A stretch of DNA of 64,000 nucleotides, taken from positions 54,478,081 through 54,542,080 of the forward strand of contig CM054061.1 in the NCBI GenBank assembly GCA_028641055.1, written 5' to 3'. Of the stretch, positions 1 to 12,400 are shown one piece after another. The first letter of the stretch is position 1. Each line of letters opens with the position of its first letter. The translations under genes were made by a program, and so were the position numbers. Under the pieces are notes generated by a model. It did not search any database, was not told the origin of the DNA, and saw only the letters and a list, made by a program, of their open reading frames with translations. Source of the DNA: Alopecurus myosuroides (Eukaryota > Streptophyta > Magnoliopsida > Poales > Poaceae).

Positions 1-1962
1 GTCAGTTACTCCAGAACAGCTATTTTTCATTGCAGTCCACCTTGAGATAAAGTCCACGTATGGTTCATATTCAAACTGGGTGCAGCGGTTTAACTTGTTG
101 ATGCTGTTGGGTCGTTTGTACGTTCCCCGAAAATGCTGAGTAAATACTCTAGCCATATCATCCCAGCTATCGATAGTTCTTGACGGAAGCCCGTTGATCC
201 AATCTCTGGCTCCGTCCAGTAACATTAGGGGGAGGAATTTTACTGCCTCTAGGTCTGTCCCATTGTTAATCTGGACGGCTGTGTAATAGTCTGAGAGCCA
301 GGTATCCGGGTTTGTACTGCCGGTGTATTTTTGATATGTTGGACCAACTTTGGCGAAACCAGAATGTAGAGTTATCCTTCGGATCCTGTCGGTGAAACAC
401 TTAGGCCCGAAGTATAAGTCATCTCTTTCCGCTCTATCAATGTGTGCGGAGTATCTCCCGGCTGAATGGATAGAAGGGGATCTGCTCCTTTCTTTTCCAT
501 TGTTGCGCGAGCGTGCTCTTCCAGGGTTATCTCTATTTCCTTCGTTATCATGCCCTTTGGGATAAGATGGAGTTCTGCTCCTATGTCTTTCCTTATTCCT
601 GGGAGGTGTACGAGATCTCTCGCGCCTGTGAGGAATGTCGTATCTTCCGACTTTTTCAGCGGGGCGTATCGGAGGCGGCATAGCTTTGCCGTCTTTCCGG
701 TTTTGTTCTTCCCGATCTCGGGGATTAATTCAATCTTTCGGCAGATGGGATCCGGTTCTGGACGCTGCATCCTTGTTATCAGGCTTTTTCTTGTCCTTTC
801 TCGGATCTTCTTTCTTCTCTTTCGAATTGTTTGAATCTCCAGGTTCTTCAGGTCCAGGTGCTCCAGCTGCGCATGTAGTTGTTTTGTATAGGGCTGAGTC
901 GTCATGCAACTTCCCTGATCTTTCTTGCCCTCGCTGTTGCTGCTGCAGTGCTTTTCCTAAGAAAGCATACACCCTTGATGTTTTTCGCCATTGGAGTACA
1001 TATCGTTGTTGAGGATGGCGAACGCGGCCTCCGCGTTTCCGGCTGTGGTTTTGTATATAGGTTCGCCCCTAACATCTTTGTCGTTTACTTTGGTGGCAGT
1101 ACTTCCGGTCTTGCAATTCCGGGTAACCGTGTAGGTTTAATGCCAGATCTATTCCTTCTCTCATACTTCTAGATTTCTTCCTGCTTTAACTTAATGTCAG
1201 CTTGGTTTTTTTGGATATGTTCTCGAGTTCGGAATAGATGTTGCTGTTGCCTTTGGAGAGCTTGTCTCCCGGCTTCCAGCAATTCAGGGGGTTCATGGGG
1301 TCCCACTGGTGTTTGAAGTAGATCCTGTTCGTCCTGTTCTGACATTGGCGGAACAGAGATTTCCTTCGTTTTCTTCGCCGCAGGCTTAACTCCACTTCCT
1401 CCTCCAGCTTCCAGGTTTTCGTTGGCTGGATCAACCAATTTTTTCTTCCGGAGCTTGTATTTGGAGTTTCTTCGAAGCTTTGTGTTTTTTCTTGGAAGAG
1501 GGAGGTTTTTTACGAGGTTCATCCTCTGTCAATTCCTTGACATCCGGGAAAGTTGGACTGGCTTCTCCATCCTCTCTTTCCTCTGGCGGGGTGGTTCTAG
1601 GGCTTTCCCGACTTTCGGCATCCGTGTTTTCAGCCGGTTTTTCCATCAGTACTTCGTGGAATCCCTCTTGAAAGGATTTTACCTTTCTCTCGAAAGCGTC
1701 TACATCTTCGTCTTCGGTATCAAACTGGTACGATCCGGGTTCCGACTCTAATCTCGCCTCGATGGCGACTAGCACAAAGTCGCCTTCCGAGTTCGTCGTC
1801 ATATTGACGGATGTCGGATCTTCCACCTCTGTTGTGGGATTGATGTTTTCTACCTCTTCCACGGGATAATTTTCATCCGTGTTTTCGGCAATCTCGGATT
1901 GCACCATACCGATAAAGTGTGATTCAGCAGAATATCGGCGATCTGAGCAAAATCCGGCGTCA
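1..1962 (-). pseudogene. Ty3/Gypsy gag remnant, runs off left edge
   Basis: Minus-strand gag polyprotein of a Ty3/Gypsy LTR retrotransposon; gag forms the virus-like particle that packages element RNA. The N-terminus begins near 1962 (MTPDFAQIADILLNH) and shifts frame into an acidic, Glu/Pro-rich stretch (1907-1431), then a Lys/Arg-rich stretch (905-372), then a clean retrotransposon-gag core at about 330-1 with the motifs NPDTWLSDYYTAVQ, LDGARDWINGLPS and FTQHFRGTYKRP. The core is open to the window edge, so the rest of the element lies to the left. Several frame changes across 1962-372 mark it as a pseudogene. No LTR or PBS is visible upstream: at about 1960-2050 it abuts another element's gag. 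Family name within Gypsy is not assigned. Confidence 0.75.
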
Positions 1963-1974
1963 TAGTCTTATTCG

Positions 1975-4298
1975 GCTGGGTACAGGACGGGTGGGATAAA
2001 TTTGCCTCCACCATAGAATCCCATTGCTTCTACAGTTAATCCGATAACTATTTTTAATGGAGCATGGACTAGTGGGTATGCCATCTGATATACCCCTAAT
2101 TGGTATATATCCGACAACTCCCAAATCACATAAAACAGTTCTAAAATAATTATTTTTAATGGAGCATGGAATAGTGGGTATACCAGGATCTCCAAGCTTC
2201 TTGGGAACCTTGCCATTGGAAGAGTAATTAGCAACCATAGTGAAGATTTCCTCATTAGGAATCTTTGTTTTGTTACAGACAATATCTTTCATATATTTAG
2301 AATAAGGAGGCAATTTAATAGCATTAGTTAGAGGAATTTGCAAAAAGAAAGGTTTCATCCAATCACAGAACTTAATATAGTGTTCTTCTTCCTTTGACTT
2401 GTGTTTCTTATTAGGAAAAGGCATTGATTTTTGTACCCAAGGTTCTCTCTCAATACCATGCTTATTAGCAACGAAATCCTCCTTAATGTACTTTGCATTT
2501 TTAGTTTCCTTTTGAGGTTCAACTTCAATCTCTTGTTTATCACAAGCATCCCTCTTGTCATTACCACTTTTAGTTTCAGCATCATAGATAGATACACTAT
2601 TAGGATCTTTAGCAGTTTCAGGAGATTCTACAACAGTTTTATGTTTCTTCATCTTTTTATTAGAAGGAATACTATTGCTTTTAGCATGTTGAGAATATTG
2701 TTCAATTATTTTAGGATGACCCTCAGGATACAAAGGATCCTGAGTAGAAACACCACTTTTAGTGCTTATTTCATAAACATATTTTTCTCTAAAAGCATTA
2801 ACTAGAAAATCTTTTTGCACCTTAGTGAGTTGATCAATTTGAGTTTGAACCATATGCAAATGTTTAACAAGCATTTTAACATCATTAGAGGTTCTCTCCA
2901 TAATACCATGCAAATTATTAATACCTCTAGAGTTTTCCATTAGATGATTCTGCACTCTCATATTAAACTTATCTTGCTTTATAATATAATTATCAAATTC
3001 ATCAAGGCATTGATCAGGAGGTTTAGAATAGGGAATATCTCTATTATCAAAACATTGGAGAGAGTGTACCTCAATTGTGGATGGGTGGGGAATTGGCTTA
3101 CATAATTCTTCTATAGGTGGTAGATTCTTCACATCTTCATATTTAATACCCTTCTCTTTAAGATATTTCTTGGCTTCCATCATCACTTCATCATTAAACT
3201 AAATCATTCCCCTCTTATTTTGTGTTGGTGTTGGGGTTGGTTCAGGTATAGTCCAATCATCATGATTTTTCTTATTTTAGCCAGTAATTCCTCAGCTTCT
3301 TCAGGAGTTATTTTCCTGAAAACACAACCATCACTACTATCCAGGTATGTCCTATATTCAACAGTTAGACCATTATAAAATATATCTACGAGTTCATTTT
3401 TAGGTAATTGATGTCCAGGCCTAGCTCTAAGTAAAGAACAAAATCTTGCCCAAGATTTAGGCATTTTCTCTCCTTCAATTTTCTTAAAGTTAAAGATTCT
3501 CTGCAAAGCAGCATGTTGAGCACTTGCATGAAAATATTTCTGAAAGAAAGAATTAACCAAACCAATAGGACTATCAATAGATCCAGGTGACAAATTATTA
3601 AACCAAGTTTTAGCTTCATCTTTCAATGAGAAAGGGAAGATTTTAGCAACAACGTAACTGCATTTCTTAATATCATCAAAAAACAAGCTACTCAAAGCTG
3701 ATAGCTCATTCATATGTCCCACAACACTTTCAATCTCAGTACCACAAAAAGGTTCTCCCTCAACAATAGATATGTAAGATAAATCTAGAGAGAAATCATA
3801 ATCATTATCTTTAATGTTTATGGGAGATAGAGCAAACTTAGCATCAGGAGTGGGTTTATATTTAACAACACGTCTTGCAAGAAGACTCTTAATAGAACTT
3901 GCACTATTAATAGCATGACATTCTTCAATAAAGTCATCATCAAGTTCAATGTAAGTTTCCTCAAGATCGTCATTAGGACTCTCTCTAAACTCAGGTCAAC
4001 TAACATGTGTACCAATGTTTTCATTAGGAATTTCAGTGTTTTCCATTTGTTTAGATCTAACAATTGTAGCATCTAGGAAAGGACCTAATGAACCACCCTC
4101 ATCAAGCATAGTAGAATCATCATCAAAATTATCAAAAGCATTTTTAGACTCAGCAGAAGTATCAGCATGTGTATGTGGTGGTGTAAGAAGTTTACTCATT
4201 ATGGATGGTGAATCAAGAGCAACAGAGGTGTTCAGAGTTCTACCTCTCCTTGTAGTGGATGGAAATATAGGAACTTTCCCATGACGAGTTTTACCCAT
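1975..4298 (-). pseudogene. Athila-type gag with truncated protease
   Basis: Minus-strand gag-pol N-terminus. It starts at 4298 (MGKTRHGKVPIF) and is stopped by an in-frame TGA near 3996; the sense frame resumes behind it. The gag core is at 3722-3204 (FPFSLKDEAKTWFNNL, FFQKYFHASAQ, MPKSWARFCSLLRARPGHQL), typical of Athila gags. A Lys-rich linker follows (3186-2400), then KFCDWMKPFFLQIPL and GKVPKKLGDPGIPTIPCSI, which lead into retropepsin. The protease breaks at LCDLG, about where its catalytic motif lies, and runs into unrelated residues. The coding region is therefore inactive and lacks all pol enzymes. A 30-bp piece around 2049-2081 is repeated at 2150-2182, close to the breakpoint. Confidence 0.75.
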
Positions 4299-4355
4299 GA
4301 TGAATAACTTGTAGCGAACAATATGCGTTCAAGTGAGCTTACAAATAAAGCTATG

Positions 4356-4375
4356 CTCCCCGGCAACAGCGCTAG
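4356..4375 (-). other. Primer-binding site of Athila element A
   Basis: On the minus strand the LTR end (TGTGGGTCATCA at 4397-4386) is followed about 10 nt later by AGCGCTGTTGCCGGGGAG. This matches the Athila-type PBS form TGGCGCC-GTTGCCGGGG with substitutions. It fixes the orientation of the element. The priming tRNA is inferred from the lineage (tRNA-Asp in Athila). Confidence 0.6.
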
Positions 4376-4385
4376 AAAATAGTCT

Positions 4386-5753
4386 TGATGACCCACAGGT
4401 ATAGGGGGTCGCAATAGTCTTCGAGGGAAGTAAAACCCAAATTTATTGATTCGACACAAGGGGAGCCAAAGAATATTTATAAGTCTTAACAGATTAGTTG
4501 TCAGTTCAGCTGCACCTGGAAGTATACTTGCTCGCAAAAATTTATGAGTAGCAACATTTTTATAGCAGTAGAAGGAATAAAATAAAGACAGCAGCAGTAA
4601 TCGTAGTAGGCACCAGGATTAAAATACTATAGGCATAGTGATAGATGAACGGGCGTTGCATGGATAAGATAGTTCATACAATAACCAAAACATGGGAAAC
4701 TTCAGATAAATAATAATAAAGCATCCAAGTTCTAGGTAAACCATAGGCATGTGTTCCATATTTAGTCGTACGTGCTCGCAATGAGAAACTTGCACAACAT
4801 CTTATGTCCTACCAGCCCGTTTGTAGCAGGGCCTCAAGGGAAATTACTGATAATCAAGGTCCTCCTTTTAACAAAGCACCGGAGCAAAGCATTAACACTC
4901 CATGAACACACGTGGTCCTCACATCACAACCATCCCCTCTAGTTATCCCAATTTCTGTCACTTCGGAGCCTCGGGTTCCGGAAAACAATATGTGTAAACA
5001 ACTTGCAGGTATGATAAAAAACATAATTATCCTCATGAAACAATAAAATATTCCAATCTGAGATCATGGCACTTGGGCCCTAGTGAAAAGAATTAATCAT
5101 AACAAGTTGCAACTGCGATAGATAGCACTAACAACGGATACTAGTAACCATGCCCTAAAAATTTGGCAATTATTACATGAATGATCTCATCCAATACCTA
5201 CCACCCCTCTCAGCCTACAACGGGGATTACTAACACATTGATGGGGAAATCATGGATGGTCGATGAAGAAGTGATGGCGATGATCTCCTCCGAATCCCCG
5301 TCCCGGCAGGGTGGCAGAACAGGAACTTCTGATCCCCGAATTGGGTTTCGAGGTGGCGGTGGCGCTTTGTTGTTTTTCTCTGGAATATGATGAAAACCCT
5401 GATGTTTTTAGGTTACGGGGTATATGTAGTTGAAAGGGGGGCCCGAGGGAGTGCCCGAGGCGGCCACACCATGTGGTGGCGCAGCCTGGCGGGGGGCACC
5501 GCTAGGTGGTGTGGGCCCCTCGTAGCCCCTCTCCGTCTCGTCTTCTGGCTCCGGGGGTCTTCGGGTAAAATAGGAACATTGGGATCTTTTCCCGGCATTT
5601 TCCTAAAAGTTGATTTTCTGCACAAAAACGTGACACCAGGGCAATTCTGCTGAAAACAGCGTTAGTCCGTGTTAGTTGTATTCAAAACTCACAAGTTTAG
5701 AGGAAAACAAGAGCAAAAGTGTTCGGAAAAGTAGATACGTTTTGGATATATCA
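4386..5753 (-). repeat. 5' LTR of Athila element A (1368 bp)
   Basis: Minus-strand LTR starting TGATATATCC at 5753 and ending GGGTCATCA at 4386. The 5' part is GC-rich around 5400-5570; the 3' half contains the stretch ending in the TGGGTCATCA motif seen in the LTRs of this group. It sits directly before a PBS and gag, so it is the 5' LTR. The equivalent LTR of element B (6185-7670) is related but clearly diverged. Confidence 0.75.
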
Positions 5754-5798
5754 TCCAACAAATATGAATCATCCAATAACCTACCATTCCCATGCTCT

Positions 5799-6068
5799 TT
5801 ATTTCAGTGATATAGGAAATAATTTCCTCATGATTAAATCTCTTGGCACACCTACTATCTTAAACAACTCACACAATTCTTTAATACAAAGGAAGTGCTC
5901 ACCGGGATGGACAGTTCCATCACCGACATAATGGTTATCCATAGCACGATCAACAATTCCAGTAGGTATTTCAAAATGGATAATGTCAGTAGATGGGGAA
6001 CATTTATCTACAACACAAGTGGTGGAGGAGTCAGTCCCAAACATATAACTAGCAGTAAAAGATTCCAT
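5799..6068 (-). pseudogene. Athila-type gag N-terminal fragment
   Basis: A reading frame of 89 codons from an ATG at 6068, carrying the conserved gag segment FEIPTGIVDRAMDNHYVGDG followed by HPGEHFLCIKELCELFK. It follows the PBS of element B by about 90 nt, as expected for gag. It ends at a stop just before the point where element A inserted (5753/5754). The remaining gag and pol are absent, so it is a fragment with no predicted function. Confidence 0.65.
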
Positions 6069-6184
6069 GATTCATAAAAGTAAACATATAGTAATAAAAA
6101 CAACACTTACAATAAAAGGTTTCCTTACTAGTTCCACTTATGAATAGCTCTACACTCCCCGGAAACGATGCTAGAAAATAGTAT

Positions 6185-7670
6185 TGATGACCCACAATTG
6201 TAGGGGATCGATCGTAGCTTTTTCGATAAGTAAGAGTGTCAAACCCAACGAGGAGCAGAAGGTATTGATAAATAGTTTCGAGCAAGGTTTCACTGTAAAC
6301 ACTAGAGAACAAATGTTTAGTGTTTTTTTGTAACAGTAAATAACAATAAAGTTAAATAGTTGTTGCAAGTGGCCAATCCTTTTTAGCACAAAAGACAAGA
6401 CAGTGGTATTTCTTATAAATGCTAAAAACATTCCCTAAGAGACACGGGAGGTTTTGTCTAGTTATTTTCATCACATGCCGTTGATTAATCTTTATCGTTT
6501 TGGTAAGTGTTATGTGGGTAGAATACGCTAGTGCACCATCCTATCCAAGACTAATGCACACTTGATTACACTACTTGCAAGCATCCGCAAATACAAGATA
6601 GTAATTAAGAATAAATCTAATAGTAGCAATAAACTCATGGTATCTACTACTCCCTTATGTGAAGTATTGCAAGCTAGGGTTTAGGTTTTTGTCACCCCGG
6701 AAACCCAACACAAGAAGTCCAAGACACAATGCATTCCTCTAGGACCTTAAAAGGTGAAGTGCTATGTAGTCTACGTTCACATAACACCACTAGAGAAATA
6801 AAAAACATAACTTAAATATCAAACCGGTAAATATTACTCAACAAAACATGATTACTAACATCTAGATTTATCCCATGTACTCGAGAACTAAATGATCTAC
6901 TCACAACATATCATATGGTACATGATCAGAGGTGATAAATGGATGAATAACAATCTGGTCATAAATTGCAAACACCGATAAATCTCGTAAGCATCAACTA
7001 CAAACAAGTAATTCACACCGGGGAGAGATCTAGTGAAAACAACGACATAGAACCCTAATTGTTATAGCGGGATGGAGGTGGATGGTGAGGATGATGGTGT
7101 TGATGGTGTGGACGATGTTGATCTTGATGATTCCAGGTGCGATGACGGTGACGGTGATGACGATTCCCGCTCCGGGAAAGAATTTCCTCGGCGGAATCTC
7201 CCCGACAGGATGGTGTTTTCTTCTCTCCGCCGTTTTCGTCGCGATGAGGCGGCGAAAAAATTCTATGAAGTGCCTCCTCAGTGTTTTTAAGTCACGGGGC
7301 GGGGGGAGGGTAAATACCCCGAAGGAGAGCTGGAGGGGGGCCTGAGGATCTCAGGGGCCCACCAGGTGCGCCCAAGAGGGGGACCGCGCCTGGCTGCCCC
7401 TCGCTCCCCTCTAGCAGCCCTTTGGGCTCCCCCAATGATTTCTGACAAAACCTTGTTTTCTGATTTTTCCTGATTATTTTAACGTCAAGAAAATATCCCT
7501 TCTACCACGTGCGTTTTCCAGATGTTTTCTAGCTCTGGTAAATAATTCCGTAAAACTCTAAAACACATAGAAAACAACTAAATAATATAAGTTTAGTGCT
7601 CTAACAGGGAAAATATCAATGAGTAAGGGAAAAATATCATATAAAATAGTGCTGCAAAATGGACGTATCA
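6185..7670 (-). repeat. 5' LTR of Athila element B (1486 bp)
   Basis: Minus-strand LTR starting TGATACGTCCATTTTGCAGC at 7670 and ending TGTGGGTCATCA at 6185. The TGATACGTCC start is characteristic of this Triticeae group. Direct flank 7671-7675 is GATAC, one half of a possible TSD. The stretch 7300-7440 is GC-rich; the rest is AT-rich and non-coding. Confidence 0.75.
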
Positions 7671-8560
7671 GATACATAAAGTTCAAACTTAATATTATAA
7701 AAATTCATATGAGAAATTTGATGTAATATTCACTTTTGATGTAGTCATCAAAAATCCGAGGCAATGACTATGAAATTCAAAACAAAACAAACAAGATAGA
7801 AATGCTCATAAACGATGTTGAATTTTCATAGAGATCTTGGAAAGAGGAAATGTTCACGTTAAATTCAACATTTCATCTTGAGAGTACTTGAAGTGATATT
7901 AAATCATGGGAACATGAATATAATGCAAAGAAGACATATCTGAATATATAATATTCATAAAGCTAGTCTTGATTAAAATTGTTTTATCAAGGACAAATAA
8001 ATGATAATGATGAGTTGAAAACTTACCATATCAAGTTCTTAGTGTTCTAATTGGATCAAAATAGGAAAGTGGTTGATAAGAGTAATTAATTTTAGATTAC
8101 TAGATTAATATGAAATATTACATTATGAGTGTTAAGTCAGTCGTACTGATGAAACAAGAAGTTATTCTTTTTTATTATATAAAGTAACGAGACTTAAAAG
8201 TTAGTAGGGGTTAGATATGATCTTTTAATTCGACTAGGCCTAATTGAAAGAAGAATACCTCGTGAAATGATTTTAAATTTTTTGAAATAAATTTTCATAA
8301 AATGTCTTATTAAATTCATAATCTATGAGATAGATTAATTAGTTTAATAAACAAGACAATGATGAGTATGGTAAGTGTGATTCTAAAAAAATTATGAATT
8401 GCAAGAACCATGAGACCATTTCTTTATTTCAAATGTAAGCATGACATGATACTATGAGATAAAAAATGAACTTTGTAGTCATTGGTGAGTAAAATAGAAA
8501 CGGTTGAGTTCATGTCACAAAAACTTGTGATTTGACCAATCACGTTGTTATGAATAGGCA
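7671..8560. other. AT-rich remnant, left flank of the LARD
   Basis: No gene, RNA or terminal repeat is visible. The stretch is AT-rich with stops in all frames. Because the LARD TSD (8556-8560 and 57918-57922) joins it to 57923 onward, it was continuous with the decayed Copia interior that ends at 58593. I infer it is more of the same old Copia, cut on its left by Athila element B. Confidence 0.45.
8556..8560. repeat. Left TSD of the LARD
   Basis: AGGCA here and AGGTA at 57918-57922 flank the two outer LTR ends exactly, with one transition between them. This supports a single 49-kb element. Confidence 0.75.
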
Positions 8561-9411
8561 TATGGGGACCCCAGACTAGCAGTCCGAGACCTCCAGTATG
8601 CATACATTCACGATCCCATGATCAGTTAGTCGTGAACAACATATTCGAGTTGGCATTTCAGATTACAACATCCACTACACGAATACACGGCTTACACAAC
8701 TGGTCACATGACTCAGTTGAAAACAACTGCCACGCATGGCAGGAACACACACTAACAACAGCGGAAGTCTTCAAAAACACACTCGTGGTAATCCCAAGTC
8801 AGGCCTTGACTACCTACAGGCTACTGACTCGGAGACGTTCCTAGTTCGCACAGCCGTCAGCGACACCATCTTCTTCAGGTTCTCTGGGTTTCTGCTCAAA
8901 GTCTGGCTAAGACGATAGCCAGGGACGAAACCATTGTGAGTACATTGGAATGTACTCGCAAGACACCCCAAATGAAAGCTAAACATGCAAGTATGACAGA
9001 TGCTCCATGGTGCCCATGCTCCCGTACAAAATACTGTTAAATTTGTACAGGTGTACATTATGGATACCTTGAATACCTAGAACTTGGGTTTGTATGACGT
9101 ATATAAACACTTGGGTATACATACCCAAGATATCTATATACCTTACATACCTAGAATACGTATACACAAGTGTACGCATACCTGTCAGGTATGTATATAT
9201 ACATATAAGTATATATATACTTTTTACGTATGTATACCCTACTATGTGCATACCTAGAGGAATATATACGTACTACATACCCAAGGTATACATACCTGAG
9301 GTATTCATGATGTCTACATACCTAAAATGTACGGTATTTGATACCGGTGCCCATGCTCCTAGGTGCCCCATTTGGGCTTCCTATATAGGTAAATTATATA
9401 TATATAATTTA

Positions 9412-9447
<36 letters not shown>

Positions 9448-12400
9448 TGGTAGAAAGGCTATAATTAAGGTTCAACTAGCCATGATGAATTGAAGACACA
9501 TCATGGTTGCACAAGTTTCAGTTGTTTTTGTTGAAGAAGATACTTCAAAAGATATCTTATTTCTCTTGTAGATATTACATGTCCACAAGGTTTTGATAAA
9601 GCATTCTAAATAAAAGAAAGTTTTTGCTTTGCAAGACTTCTTGGAAGATCACATCTTGAAGATCATCATTTACCGGTACCTCAAAGGTACAAACATTCCC
9701 TTTCCACGTACCTCCCAGGTACAATTCCAAAACACTTTCCAGCCTTTTGAAAACTTTGACACAATGCTAGCTACATGGCCATTCAACTGTCCATATTTGA
9801 GGACGCGGCTATTCTGAATAGTTTTACTCTGCAGAGGTGTACACAATCCACAAGATACATCCGCCGTGAACAAGCACTGACTGTCCAAGACAGTATGCAA
9901 ACATCAGATAACTGGTCCTAACTATCCACTATGAAAGCGCTAGTAAATGGCTACCTCTTCAACTGGGTTTTGTTCTCCCCGACACCGAGTGAGTCAGCCG
10001 TATCGATCCGGTTTCCCCTGACAACACACCGCCATGACAGGAGACCCAACTGTTGCAACCGGTGGTGAACTTAATCCCACACTCTAAATGTCCCATTCTT
10101 TCCTTTCTGGCGAAAATTCGGTTCAGGGGACTCTAACCCCTATAGCACATTGAGGTAGACACGGACTAACACCTACAAGCTTTTAGCTAGAACCCGTTCC
10201 CATATTGGGGTAATGTGGAAGCACGGCTTGGTTGTCCGGCGAAGACTAGGTTATGTGTCATTTTTGGAAAACAAGTCAAAAACATTTCCTTCTTCACAAA
10301 CCTCCCTCAGACAAGGTCCCACCTTTCCTCGGGGTTTTTCCAATCTTTTGCCTTCCAAAAACATCAAGTTAAAATATCCACTAGGGGACTTAAGTGAATG
10401 AAGTGGTGATACAAAAATATCTAAAAGTCCTGGTAACACCAAGATTATAAAGTGGATATAGCATAATATAAACATGAAAATAGATAGTGGTATAGTCCAC
10501 TTAAAAGAGTAGTTTTTAATCAAACTTTTGTAAAACTCTAGAAGTAAAACATGCATGATTGATGATGATAAGTAAAAAAACAGCAAGAATTTAGAGTGGC
10601 TTGCCTTGGCAGTGGTCTTGGTCTTGCTCTTGAAATAAACAAGAGTTGCAATAATAACCGCTCCGAGAAATAATACCGTCTTCGTTATCTAACGTCGTAA
10701 ACTCAAAAAAGGAAAAACACCCAATAAGAACCAAACAAAGGAAAGAACTTGACAAAACTTAAGCATACATCAAGCATTTCATCACACAAGTACACTCACA
10801 AACAATATTACTAGGGTGCACACCAACAAGCAAAACAGGCACAGACAATACACATGAATAACACTAGAATTGATGCTATGGATCCTCAACCAAAATGGCA
10901 TAAGTTCAGTGGGTGTTCCACTCTCATATCATGCCCAAATAAGGTTAAATGACTCTCTGTTCATTCATGAGGATGAGCAAAGTAACAAAAAAACAATCTA
11001 GAAACAACTGCACATGCACATGAAAATAATAATAAGCAATACTACAAGCCCATAGTGACACATGCTTTTCTAAACATGGAGAAATAATATAACAGTAGCT
11101 AAGCAACCTAATAAAAGAGACAAAAAAATACCAAACATATCATGGCATCACTCAATATATTAACATAATCATGGATCAAAATAACTATTAAAACTAGACA
11201 TGAAAAGGGGCTTAATTAGACAAGTAGACATGCATAACCATACTAGATCATCAAACATGATTTATTCTAACATGATGGATCTGTAACCTAGCATCCAAAT
11301 AACAGAGAAAACAACACCTAAACATGCAATTAATATCAAAATAACAATCTAATCAATGCCTCAAAAATTAAGCATGCAAATAACAACTTACGGCAGAAAA
11401 TCATCTAATACTATCATTGCATGAAAAAGTTATCTAGACATCACTCAAGCATGCTAGCAAGTATAATATTCTATAATAACAGTAGCTATTCTATGGAAAA
11501 CAATACTAAAGCATTTATTCAAGTCATCATAGTAGTAAGAAGAATAACAATAATTTAACCTATTATTACTAGGAAAAACACCCTATGAGAATAAAACTAT
11601 AACAAACATGGTTTTCCACACCCAAACCTTATCATACTAGTGAAACACTCAAGACACATATTAAACATGAATTAATACCCTACACATGCTAGGAATCAAT
11701 CTTATATCAAATACAATATAACACACAATTTAATAAAGGCATAGCAATAATAGACAGAAAAGGGCTATTTACTAAATAATGCACCAAGCCTATTATGTAA
11801 CTCCTAAAATCATGAAAATCTAGTCTAAGGTGCCCCTAGTCACTATAAAACCAACACAAGTGGATTCACACCAAAAATTATCACCAATAAAATTAAACAA
11901 TTCACAGAAGTGCTCTAAAACTAACATGCATGTCATTTTCAAACAACAACTCAAGTCAACACAAGATCAACTGCCACAGATAGACATTTTCAAGGGCTAC
12001 TCAGAACAGTTGAGTTTGCATGTTTTTGATACATAAAACTCAAGTTATTAAATAAAAAGTGTTGATGAGTGCTTCTGCCATTTATTTTATTTCTCCTAAA
12101 ATGCAGCACAAAACTTAGATCTACAAGTTGGATGTGGTTAGAAATTTGTAGATCTACAACTGTGATTTTTTGGTTTGGAAAGTTTTACTCATTTGCATTT
12201 TCATTTCGATTTAAAGTAAAATATCAGATCTGGATCTGCAGGGAAAAAGAAAAAAAACAATCAACCTATCGAGAAGGAGTAGGCCAGATCTGCGAGCTGG
12301 GCGGCCTGCCAAGATCTCTCCCGTGTGGGAAGAGTTCAAACGCGAGGCTGGGCCGGCCCATCAACGAGACGCTGGGCGAAGGGGTAAGCTTCCGTCGGAT

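Larger units (their letters stand above)
1975..5753 (-). mobile_element. Athila-type Gypsy element A, 5' half
   Basis: Left-pointing Gypsy element made of a 5' LTR (4386-5753), a PBS-like site (4356-4375) and gag plus the first residues of protease (4298-1975). RT, RNase H, integrase and the 3' LTR are missing: the element is cut at about 1975-2050, where a different gag begins. The LTR end at 5753 interrupts the gag of a second, related element (5754-7670), so A inserted into B in the same orientation. The TSD cannot be checked because the far end is lost. LTR sequence and gag resemble the Sabrina/WHAM-like Athila group common in Triticeae; this is from memory of the family, not a search. 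Confidence 0.7.
5754..7670 (-). mobile_element. Athila-type Gypsy element B, 5' end
   Basis: Left-pointing element interrupted at 5753 by element A. It keeps its 5' LTR (6185-7670), a PBS-like site (about 6152-6175, GTTTCCGGGGAG) and the first about 90 gag codons (6068-5799). The gag piece reads MESFTASYMFG, then HFEIPTGIVDRAMDNHYVG and HFLCIKELCELFK, which I recognise as the N-terminal gag of the Sabrina/Athila-like group. The rest of the element is not in the window. Confidence 0.7.

Noticed and set aside
9094..9453. 119-codon Tyr/Ile-rich frame
   Set aside because: Translation of the palindromic, TA-rich insertion; absent from the paired LTR.
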